Shown here piece after piece: positions 8,539 through 15,881 of a DNA stretch of 64,000 nt. Each line of letters begins with the position of its first letter. Position 1 is the first letter of the stretch. The stretch is taken from assembly GCA_036268425.1 (NCBI GenBank), contig DATAUE010000062.1, positions 32,161 through 96,160 on the forward strand, given 5' to 3'. Both the position numbers and the translations under genes were made by a program. This DNA is from DATARH01 sp036268425. GTDB lineage: Bacteria; Pseudomonadota; Alphaproteobacteria; ATCC43930; CGMCC-115725. The notes beneath the pieces are model-generated. The model made no database searches and was not told where the DNA came from. It saw nothing but the letters and a program-made list of their open reading frames with translations.

Positions 8539-9420
8539 GTGGGCGTCGCCAGCATGACAGGGTTTGCTCGCGCCGAGGGCGAGGCGGCCGGGATTTCCTG
8601 GGTGTGGGAGCTGAAAAGCGTCAACAGCCGCTCGCTTGATTTGCGCTTGCGCCTGCCGTCGGGGTTTGACGGGCTGGAAACACAGTTGCGCGCTGGCCTC
8701 GCGCAGCGTTGCCGCCGCGGCAATGTGTCGGCCAATCTGTCGGTCAACCGCCTGACGCCGCCGGCGATCCGCATCAATCGCGAGATGCTGGCGCAGATCG
8801 CGGCGCTGCTGAATGAGCTGACCGGGGAGATCGAGGCGGCGCCGCCTCGGCTCGATGGCCTGATCGGAATGCGCGGCATCATCGAAACGGTCGAGGACGA
8901 CCCCGACGATCTAGTCGAGGCGCGCCGCGTCGCGGTGCTTGACGGCTGGGCATTGGCCCTCGATCGGCTGGCGACGGCGCGGGACGAGGAGGGGGCGCGG
9001 CTGGCCGCGGTTCTGTCGGCGCAGCGGGCCGGGCTTGCCGGGCTGGTCGACGCGGCCGCCGGGTGCGCTGCGGCCCAGCCGGCCGCGCTGCGGGCGCGGC
9101 TAGAGACACAACTAGCCGAACTCGCGGGGCTGGCGGCCACGATGCCGGAGGAGCGCATCGCACAGGAAGTGGCGATGCTCGTTACGCGCGGCGATATCCG
9201 CGAGGAACTCGATCGGTTGCGGGGGCATGTCGCGCAGGCGGGAGATCTGTTGGCGCGCGCCGAGGGCGTCGGCCGCCAGCTTGATTTTCTGTGCCAGGAG
9301 CTGAATCGAGAAGCCAATACGCTGTGCTCGAAATCATCATCGCTGGAGCTGACCCGCATCGGCCTGTCGATGAAAGCAACGATCGAGCAATTCCGCGAGC
9401 AGGTTCAGAACGTGGAATGA
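8539..9420 (+). CDS. YicC-family endoribonuclease-like protein
   Basis: This 293-residue protein has the YicC signature SMTGFARAEG near the N-terminus, SVNSRSLDLRLRLP after it, and the conserved C-terminus with QELNREANTLCSKSS and IEQFREQVQNVE. Family members act in RNA turnover (YicC of E. coli has RNase activity). The GTG start at 8539 has AGGGAG 10 bases before it. Its stop overlaps the gmk start (ATGA), so the two are translationally coupled, a pairing conserved across proteobacteria. Confidence 0.92.
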   Translation: MGVASMTGFARAEGEAAGISWVWELKSVNSRSLDLRLRLPSGFDGLETQLRAGLAQRCRRGNVSANLSVNRLTPPAIRINREMLAQIAALLNELTGEIEAAPPRLDGLIGMRGIIETVEDDPDDLVEARRVAVLDGWALALDRLATARDEEGARLAAVLSAQRAGLAGLVDAAAGCAAAQPAALRARLETQLAELAGLAATMPEERIAQEVAMLVTRGDIREELDRLRGHVAQAGDLLARAEGVGRQLDFLCQELNREANTLCSKSSSLELTRIGLSMKATIEQFREQVQNVE

Positions 9421-10067
9421 CCGATTCTGACGCGCCACCCGTTGCGATTCACCGCCGCGGCCTGCTGCTGGTGCTGTCGTCGCCGTCCGGCGCCGGCAAG
9501 ACGACAATCACGCATCGTCTCCTCGAACGCGACCCTGGCTTTTCGCTGTCGGTTTCGGTGACGACGCGGCCACGCCGCCCCGGTGAGACCGACGGCAAAG
9601 ATTACTGGTTTATCGATCAGGCGCGGTTTGAGGCGATGGTCGCGGCCGGCGATCTGCTCGAACACGCATCCGTGTTCGGCTATTGCTACGGCACCCCACG
9701 CCAGCGGATCGAAGTGATCTTGTCGGCCGGCAACGATGTCGTGACCGACATTGACTGGCAGGGCACTCAGCAGCTCGGCGGCAGCATCCCGCATGATCTG
9801 GTCACCATATTCGTGCTGCCGCCCAGCATGGCGGCACTCGAATCACGGCTGCACCGGCGTGCCCAGGACAGCGCCGCCGTGGTGGCTGCTCGCATGTCGA
9901 AATCCGCGGAGGAAATGAGCCACTGGTCGGAGTACGACTACGTCATCGTCAACCACGACCTCGAACGCAGCGTCGCCGAGGTGCAGGCCATCGTGATCGC
10001 GGAACGCCTGCGCCGCACCCGGCAACTCGGCCTCGCCGATTTCGTCAACCGCCTGCGAGCGGGGTAG
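9417..10067 (+). CDS. gmk: Guanylate kinase
   Basis: Gmk phosphorylates GMP to GDP. The ATG at 9417 overlaps the yicC stop and gives 216 residues, the usual length. The P-loop SSPSGAGKTT is at about 21-30, followed by SVTTRPRRPGETDGKDYWF and the GMP-binding YGTPRQ and DIDWQG motifs. The gene ends within the 3' end of rsmA on the other strand (23-base tail-to-tail overlap). Confidence 0.97.
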   Translation: MTDSDAPPVAIHRRGLLLVLSSPSGAGKTTITHRLLERDPGFSLSVSVTTRPRRPGETDGKDYWFIDQARFEAMVAAGDLLEHASVFGYCYGTPRQRIEVILSAGNDVVTDIDWQGTQQLGGSIPHDLVTIFVLPPSMAALESRLHRRAQDSAAVVAARMSKSAEEMSHWSEYDYVIVNHDLERSVAEVQAIVIAERLRRTRQLGLADFVNRLRAG

Positions 10068-10932
10068 GCGCCGCCAGGTTCATCGCTTCGAGCGTTCGCG
10101 CCAGCGCGCAGAAATCGACGACCGATAATTCTTCGGCGCGTGCGGTTGGGGTGATGCCGGTGGCGGCGAATAGCGGGTCGACCGGCACACCTAATGTCTT
10201 GAGGCTGGAGCGCAGCATTTTGCGGCGCTGGCCGAAAGCGGCGGCGGTTACCCGTTCGAGGATCGGCTTGCTCGCGGGGGCCAGCGGGGCAGGGCGGGGT
10301 GCCAGGGCGACGACGCTGGAGGTGACCTTGGGCGCCGGCACAAAGGCGCGAGGCGGCAGGTCGAACAAGATTTTCGGCTCCGTCAGCCATTGCGTCAGCA
10401 CCGACAGGCGGCCATAGGCCGGGCTGCGCGGCGCGGCGACCAGTCGTTCCGCGACCTCCCGCTGAAACATCAGGGTCAGGCTGTCATAGTCGCCGATGCG
10501 ATCGAACCAGTGCAGCAGCAGGGCTGTCGCGATGTTGTAGGGCAGGTTGGCGACGATTTTGCGCGGCGTCGTCGACAGGGAAGCCGGATCGAGGCTTAGC
10601 GCGTCGCCCTCCACCAGTTCCAGCCGATCGGGATAGGCCACCGCCACCTCGGCGAGTGCTGCAAGGCACCGTTGGTCGCGCTCGATCGCCACGACGCGGC
10701 GCGCGCCCTCGGCCAGGAGCGCGCGGGTCAGGCCGCCAGGGCCGGGGCCGATCTCGATGATCGTCACGTTGTCGAGTGGGCCGGCGGCGCGGGCAATACG
10801 CCGGGTCAGGTTCAGATCGAGAATGAAATTCTGCCCGAGGCTGCGTCGTGCCGCGATACCGTGCCGCGCAATAATTTCGCGCAATGGCGGCAGCCCACTT
10901 GGGCTGCCATCGTCACCGGCTGTAATCCACAC
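10045..10932 (-). CDS. rsmA: 16S rRNA dimethyladenosine transferase
   Basis: RsmA (KsgA) dimethylates two adjacent adenosines in helix 45 of 16S rRNA. Motifs seen: RRSLGQNFILD, the SAM-binding EIGPGPGGLTRAL and the catalytic VANLPYNIAT. I chose GTG at 10932, five bases after the pdxA stop, giving 295 residues; a longer frame to 11004 only adds residues translated out of the pdxA 3' end. It is last in the surA-pdxA-rsmA operon. Confidence 0.94.
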   Translation of the reverse strand: MWITAGDDGSPSGLPPLREIIARHGIAARRSLGQNFILDLNLTRRIARAAGPLDNVTIIEIGPGPGGLTRALLAEGARRVVAIERDQRCLAALAEVAVAYPDRLELVEGDALSLDPASLSTTPRKIVANLPYNIATALLLHWFDRIGDYDSLTLMFQREVAERLVAAPRSPAYGRLSVLTQWLTEPKILFDLPPRAFVPAPKVTSSVVALAPRPAPLAPASKPILERVTAAAFGQRRKMLRSSLKTLGVPVDPLFAATGITPTARAEELSVVDFCALARTLEAMNLAAPTPLAGG

Positions 10933-10936
10933 TCGT

Positions 10937-11950
10937 CTATGTCCCGCGCACCTGTGTGGCAGCGCGTCGCGCTGCCATCGCGGCGGCAAGTCGCAGCGCC
11001 GCAATCAGGCTGTCCGGTCGCGCGATGCCCTTGCCGGCGATGTCGAACGCGGTCCCGTGGTCGGGTGACGTGCGGATGAACGGCAATCCGAGCGTCACGT
11101 TGACCGCGCCGTCGAAATCGAGCGTCTTGATCGGGATCAGCGCCTGATCGTGATACATGCACAAGGCCGCGTCGTAGCCGCGCCGCGCCGCTGCGTGAAA
11201 CATCGTATCGGCGGCGAGCGGTCCGCGGGCATCGATGCCTGCCGCGCGCAATTCTGCGATTGCCGGTGCGATAATGTCGATGTCCTCGCGGCCAAGCCCA
11301 CCGGCCTCGCCCGCATGCGGGTTGAGGCCGGCTATGGCGAGCACCGGCGCGGCGATACCGAAATCCTCAGTTAGTGAGGTATGCGTCACCCGGCCGGCAT
11401 GCACGATCGCATCCGTCGACAAGGCATCGACCGCCTCGCGCAGCGCGCAGTGGATCGTCACCGGCACGACGCGCAGTTGCGGCGATGCCAGCATCATTAC
11501 CGAACTGGCACCGGGGCCGGCCAACTCGGCGAGGTATTCGGTGTGTCCGGGATGGCGAAACCCCGCGCGGTACAGCACATCCTTGTTGATCGGATTGGTG
11601 ACGAGGGCGGCGGCTTGGCCGCGGCGGACATCGGCGACGGCCGCGTCGATCGCCCCGATCACCAGCGTCGCGTCGGCCGGATCGGGGCGGCCGGGTGTGG
11701 CCCGAGGCGCCTCGTTGATCGACATGACCGGCAGCGCCGTTTCAAAAACACGACCCGCTTCCGCCGGCGACGCCACCGCCGCAACCGGCACCGTCCAGCC
11801 GAGCCAGGCCGCCAGCCCGGTCAGGCGCTGCGGATCGTCGATGACGTAAAACGGTGGTACGCCTTCGCTCCGCCGCAGCCATGCCAGCAAGGTGATTTCG
11901 CCGCCGATGCCGGCCGGCTCACCCATCGTCAAGGCGAGCGGCAGCTTCAT
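10937..11950 (-). CDS. pdxA: 4-hydroxythreonine-4-phosphate dehydrogenase
   Basis: PdxA oxidises 4-phosphohydroxy-L-threonine in pyridoxal phosphate synthesis. The 337-residue protein starts MKLPLALTMGEPAGIGGEI and carries the metal-binding histidines in PGHTEYLAE, NPHAGEAG and MYHDQALIPIK, all family hallmarks. The start lies two bases after the surA stop, so the operon surA-pdxA-rsmA is tightly packed. A longer frame upstream is only a shadow of surA. Confidence 0.95.
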   Translation of the reverse strand: MKLPLALTMGEPAGIGGEITLLAWLRRSEGVPPFYVIDDPQRLTGLAAWLGWTVPVAAVASPAEAGRVFETALPVMSINEAPRATPGRPDPADATLVIGAIDAAVADVRRGQAAALVTNPINKDVLYRAGFRHPGHTEYLAELAGPGASSVMMLASPQLRVVPVTIHCALREAVDALSTDAIVHAGRVTHTSLTEDFGIAAPVLAIAGLNPHAGEAGGLGREDIDIIAPAIAELRAAGIDARGPLAADTMFHAAARRGYDAALCMYHDQALIPIKTLDFDGAVNVTLGLPFIRTSPDHGTAFDIAGKGIARPDSLIAALRLAAAMAARRAATQVRGT

Positions 11951-11952
11951 AC

Positions 11953-13314
11953 TTACACCCGCACATCGACATAAGCGGCGCGGCGCAGATCGCGCATATA
12001 GCGGCGCGCGACCGTGTCGAGCCGTTGGCGCGACAGCATGTCGACGATCTCCTCGCGGCTTGTCGCGCCGCTGCCGGAATCTGATTTGTTGCAAACCATG
12101 ATGACGCCGACGCCGTTCTTCTGAACGATCGGTTCGGAGGCTTGCCCGATCGAGAGGCGGTTGACCAGATTGCGCATCTCGGGAGAGATGTTGGAAGCGC
12201 GCAGCTTGCCCTCGCTCGACAGTTGTGGCGCTTTTTCCTTGCCCAGCTTGAGGAACCCGGCGCAATCCTTGGCGGCGGCCCGGATGCTTTCCGCGTCGGC
12301 AATCGCGGACCGCCGCGATGCTTCGCCGGCCTGGGCCGACACCGGGAATACCACCTGCACGATATCGTAAACGGCCTCTTGTTCGCCGCCGCGGGTGCCG
12401 GTGCGGCGGTCGAGCACCAGCAGCAGGTAATAGCCGCCATTAACCTGGATCGGTGACGATAACTGGCCCGGCTTCATCTGCGCCACGGCTTTGCCGAGTT
12501 CAGGCGGCAACTGATCGGGGCGCACCCAGCCGATATCGCCGCCGACCGCCGCGGTTGCCGATTGCGAGAATTGCTGGGCCACTGCCGAGAATCGTGCGCC
12601 GTGATGCATCTGCTCCGACAGGCGTTCGGCGAGGTGCTTTACCTCGTCATCCTGCGCCGGACTGTCGACCGCCAGGAATATCTCGCCGACCCGGCTTTGC
12701 GGCTCGTTGGCGTGCTCCTTGGCGCGTTTCAGCGCGTCGTCGATCTCCTCGTCGGAAATTTCTGTGGTCTGCGCCGCCAACCGCCGCACCAGCTTTGCCC
12801 AGATAATCGACGCCGTGAGCTGATCGACTAAAGATCCCCGGTCGATCCCTCGAGCCTTCATGTAATCGTTGAGCTGCCCCGGCTTCATATTGTTCTGTTT
12901 TTCGATTTGCTCCAGTGCTGCCTTGACTTCGGCGTCGCTCGCGGTGACATTTTTCTTTTTAGCTTCCTGCAATTCAAGTTTTTCATCTATCAGTGAGCGC
13001 AATACTTGGGGCGCTATCTTCTGTCGCGTTTCTGGCGTGTCCTGGATGTTCGACGATGTCATTACCATACGGATGCGTGACACCAGATCGAAGACCGAAA
13101 TGACCTCGTCATTGACGACCGCGGCGATCCGCATTTCCGGCGCTTGGCTCACCGGTGGGCCGGAAGGTTGGCCCGGCATTTGGCTGGGACTCCGGCCGGG
13201 CGCACCCGGCCGCTGCATGGCGCCGCCACCCGGTCCTGGCGGCGCCGCGACCGCGGCGCCACAAAATAGCGCGAAGACGAGGCTGCTTGCGCACAGCCGG
13301 CGAGGCACCACCAT
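11953..13314 (-). CDS. surA: Periplasmic SurA-like peptidyl-prolyl isomerase/chaperone
   Basis: SurA helps outer-membrane proteins fold. From the ATG at 13314 the protein starts with a clear signal peptide (MVVPRRLCASSLVFALFCGA) followed by a Pro/Gly-rich linker, a SurA N-terminal chaperone domain and one parvulin domain (GEIFLAVDSP through GGDIGWVRPDQLP to GGYYLLLVLDRR). The open frame extends to 13398, but that would put 28 Lys/Arg/Gly-rich residues before the signal peptide, so I prefer 13314. In many relatives lptD precedes surA; here the upstream gene is divergent. Confidence 0.88.
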   Translation of the reverse strand: MVVPRRLCASSLVFALFCGAAVAAPPGPGGGAMQRPGAPGRSPSQMPGQPSGPPVSQAPEMRIAAVVNDEVISVFDLVSRIRMVMTSSNIQDTPETRQKIAPQVLRSLIDEKLELQEAKKKNVTASDAEVKAALEQIEKQNNMKPGQLNDYMKARGIDRGSLVDQLTASIIWAKLVRRLAAQTTEISDEEIDDALKRAKEHANEPQSRVGEIFLAVDSPAQDDEVKHLAERLSEQMHHGARFSAVAQQFSQSATAAVGGDIGWVRPDQLPPELGKAVAQMKPGQLSSPIQVNGGYYLLLVLDRRTGTRGGEQEAVYDIVQVVFPVSAQAGEASRRSAIADAESIRAAAKDCAGFLKLGKEKAPQLSSEGKLRASNISPEMRNLVNRLSIGQASEPIVQKNGVGVIMVCNKSDSGSGATSREEIVDMLSRQRLDTVARRYMRDLRRAAYVDVRV

Positions 13315-13321
13315 CGACAAT

Positions 13322-13386
13322 CCTTTTGTCCTGACCGTCCAGCCCTTTTGTCTTGGCCGGCCCTTTTGTTCCGATCGACCTTTTAT
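13322..13386 (-). repeat. Four CCTTTTGT-type direct repeats before surA
   Basis: CCTTTTGT occurs at 13322, 13344 and 13362, with a variant CCTTTTAT at 13379; the spacing is 22, 18 and 17 bases. On the surA strand the unit reads ACAAAAGG. It covers the region just upstream of the preferred surA start. It could be a regulatory array, a slipped-strand repeat, or chance. Confidence 0.4.
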
Positions 13387-13619
13387 CTTCAACGACATTC
13401 TTTAACCGCCCCAAAATACACCGTTGGTTCCGCGATGTCGCCGTTCGGCGGTGTCGCGGAACTGTCGCCTGCGGCAATCTCCCCGTATCGAACCGCGGGG
13501 TTGTGTGTTTCCCCTTGCGACTTCCCCAACGCGGTCGCCCGCGTTACGCTCCCATAAGACGTCGTACCTCCTTGGCGCGGCGCGAAATACGATTCGCAGA
13601 CCGGCGGTATCGTTCGATC

Positions 13620-14537
13620 ATGGATATCTATCTGCCGATAGCCGAGGTCTCCGTGGACGTCTTCGTCCTGCTCGGACTTGGCACGGGAATCGGGTTTTTA
13701 TCGGGCGTATTCGGCGTGGGCGGCGGCTTTCTATTGACCCCCTTGCTGATCTTTATCGGTGTGCCGGCGACCGTTGCGGTCGCTTCCTCGGCCAACCAAC
13801 TGGTCGGTGCGTCGTTGTCGGGCGTTCTGGCGCACTGGCGGCGCGGCAACGTCGATTTCAAGATGGGCGTCATCATGCTGCTTGGCGGCCTGGTGGGTTC
13901 GGTGCTCGGCGTGTGGGTTTTCACGTGGCTGAAGCGCCTCGGCCAGGTCGAACTGACAATTTCACTTTGTTATGTGTTGCTGCTCGGCACGCTCGGGTCG
14001 TTGATGATGGTCGAAAGTGCGCGCGCCTTGCTGCGGCAGCGTCGTCCGGGCGGGGCGCATCGCAAGCTGCATCAGCATAACTGGCTCCACGGCTTGCCGC
14101 TGAAAACCCGTTTCCGCCGCTCGAAACTTTACATCAGCGCATTGTTGCCGATCGCGCTCGGGTTTGCCGTCGGTGTGCTTAGTGCGATCCTGGGGATCGG
14201 CGGCGGATTTCTCCTGATTCCGGCGATGATTTACATGCTGGGGATGCCGACTTCCGTTGTGCCCGGCACGTCGCTGCTGCAGATCATTTTCGTCGCCGCG
14301 AACGTCACGTTTTTGCAGGCCTATACCAACCGCACCGTCGATGCGGTGCTGGCGTTGCTGCTGCTGGCTGGTGGCGTCCTCGGCGCGCAGATCGGCACCC
14401 GTTTCGGTACCCGATTGCGCGGCGAACAGTTGCGGTTTCTGCTGGCGGCGCTGGTGCTGGCGGTTGCTGCCAAGCTGGCCTTCGACCTGACCGTCCGCCC
14501 CAGCGATCTTTTCGCAATCGCCGGCGACATCGGATGA
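13620..14537 (+). CDS. TauE/SafE-family membrane transporter
   Basis: This 305-residue protein would have about eight membrane helices in two repeated halves. Each half carries the family motif (GFLSGVFGVGGGFLLTPLLI near 23-42 and VGVLSAILGIGGGFLLIPAM near 185). TauE/SafE members export sulfite, sulfoacetate or related anions, or take up similar compounds; the substrate here is unknown. The central loop is His- and Arg-rich. Its stop overlaps the start of the next gene (ATGA), so the two probably function together. Confidence 0.87.
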   Translation: MDIYLPIAEVSVDVFVLLGLGTGIGFLSGVFGVGGGFLLTPLLIFIGVPATVAVASSANQLVGASLSGVLAHWRRGNVDFKMGVIMLLGGLVGSVLGVWVFTWLKRLGQVELTISLCYVLLLGTLGSLMMVESARALLRQRRPGGAHRKLHQHNWLHGLPLKTRFRRSKLYISALLPIALGFAVGVLSAILGIGGGFLLIPAMIYMLGMPTSVVPGTSLLQIIFVAANVTFLQAYTNRTVDAVLALLLLAGGVLGAQIGTRFGTRLRGEQLRFLLAALVLAVAAKLAFDLTVRPSDLFAIAGDIG

Positions 14538-15304
14538 GCCGGGGTCATATCTCAAGGCGTAGCCGTTGGGTCGGTCCGCTCGAGTTGCTGCTGTTGCTGT
14601 TTATGAGCTGGCCTGAAATTGCACGCGGTGACGAGGTCGTCGCTGATCTGAGCAGCCATCTTATCGCGATCAGCAGCGGCTTCACCGGCGCATCCGTCGT
14701 GCTGTTCGGTACCACCGACGGCCCCGGCGACATCGTCGCGGTGGTGCGCGGGCCAGAGCGGGAAATGACCGTCTGGCGCAAGGGCAAGGCGGCCGGCATC
14801 TGGCTTAACGCCGAATCGGTGACGTTTGCGAACGTGCCGAGCTTCTATTCCGTTGTCGCGAGCCGGCCGCTTGACGACATCGTGTCGCCCGGCATTGCCG
14901 CACTCTATCGTATCGGCCCCGGCAACCTTAAATTCGACGTTCGCGGGGCGGTGCCGCCGGAGCGCGCTAAACGATTCAGCGACGCGCTGATCCGCACCCA
15001 GCAGCGTAACGGCCTGTTCGGCGCGGCGACCGGCAAGATCAGCTTTCTTGGCGAGCGGCTGTTTCGCTCGGTGCTGATCTTCCCTGCAAATGTTCCGACC
15101 GGCACTTATCTGGTCGAGGTGTTCCTGGTGCGCAATCATGATGTCGTTGGTGGCCAGACGACACCACTCGTTGTGTCGAAAGTCGGTGTCGACGCAGCAT
15201 TGTCTGATTTCGCAACGCGCCAATCGGCAGCTTACGGCGGAATTGCCGTCCTGACCGCGGTGGTGGCAGGATGGTTGGCAAGCCTGCCCTTCCGCGGCGC
15301 CTGA
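14534..15304 (+). CDS. TIGR02186-family membrane-anchored protein
   Basis: This 256-residue protein has an N-terminal hydrophobic signal (about 16-31), a beta-rich periplasmic domain beginning VVADLSSHLIAISSGFTGAS, and a C-terminal membrane helix (about 235-253). This is the layout of the TIGR02186 family, almost always encoded next to a TauE-type permease, as here (4-base overlap). Conserved text includes VFGTTDG-like LFGTTDGPGDIVAVVRGP and a PANVPTGTYLVEVFLVR strand. It is probably a partner or regulator of the permease; the reaction is unknown. Confidence 0.82.
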   Translation: MSRGHISRRSRWVGPLELLLLLFMSWPEIARGDEVVADLSSHLIAISSGFTGASVVLFGTTDGPGDIVAVVRGPEREMTVWRKGKAAGIWLNAESVTFANVPSFYSVVASRPLDDIVSPGIAALYRIGPGNLKFDVRGAVPPERAKRFSDALIRTQQRNGLFGAATGKISFLGERLFRSVLIFPANVPTGTYLVEVFLVRNHDVVGGQTTPLVVSKVGVDAALSDFATRQSAAYGGIAVLTAVVAGWLASLPFRGA

Positions 15305-15332
15305 CCGGCAGCCGGGGCTCGGCGACGAGGTC

Positions 15333-15812
15333 ATGATGTCGGATAGCACGCCATTGCGGGTATTTTTGGTCGTCGTCGACGAGACCCCAGAGCATTTCGT
15401 TTCGGTCCATTACGCGGCGCGCCGGGCCGCGCATACCGGCGGCCGGCTGGCGATGCTCTATGTCATGGAGCCGACCGAACTACAGCATTTCCGCGCCATC
15501 GAAGAACTGGCACAGGCAGAACGCCGCGAAGCGGCGGAGGAATTGCTGCAGCGGCTGTGTGACGAGGTGGCGCCGGTCGCCGGATCAATGCCGATGGTTT
15601 ACATTCGCGAAGGCCGGCCGCGTGACGAGCTTCTCGCCCTGATCAGCGAGGAGCCGTCGATTTCGATCCTGGTGCTGGCTGCCAGTACCGGCCCCGATGG
15701 GCCGGGGCCGCTGATCACCTATCTGTCGGGAAAGCCGGCGGCGCGGCTGCGTATTCCGATCACCATCGTTCCCGGCGGGTTGACCATCGACCAGATCGAC
15801 GCACTGAGCTGA
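15333..15812 (+). CDS. Universal stress protein (UspA fold)
   Basis: This 159-residue single-domain protein begins with LRVFLVVVDETPE and ends with RLRIPITIVPGGLT, the outer strands of the UspA fold. The middle has the VLAAST segment and a glycine-rich stretch (GPDGPGPLITYLSGKPA) in the place of the ATP-binding G-2x-G-9x-G-S/T motif, but not a strict match, so nucleotide binding is uncertain. It follows the TauE/TIGR02186 pair on the same strand. Two adjacent ATGs are possible starts. Confidence 0.82.
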   Translation: MMSDSTPLRVFLVVVDETPEHFVSVHYAARRAAHTGGRLAMLYVMEPTELQHFRAIEELAQAERREAAEELLQRLCDEVAPVAGSMPMVYIREGRPRDELLALISEEPSISILVLAASTGPDGPGPLITYLSGKPAARLRIPITIVPGGLTIDQIDALS

Positions 15813-15881
15813 TGCGGGCTTTGGCTCCCTCTCGGGCCGTTTTGTCGATGGGCCGGGGCGTCGTTGTCGGTAGCAGGGGTC

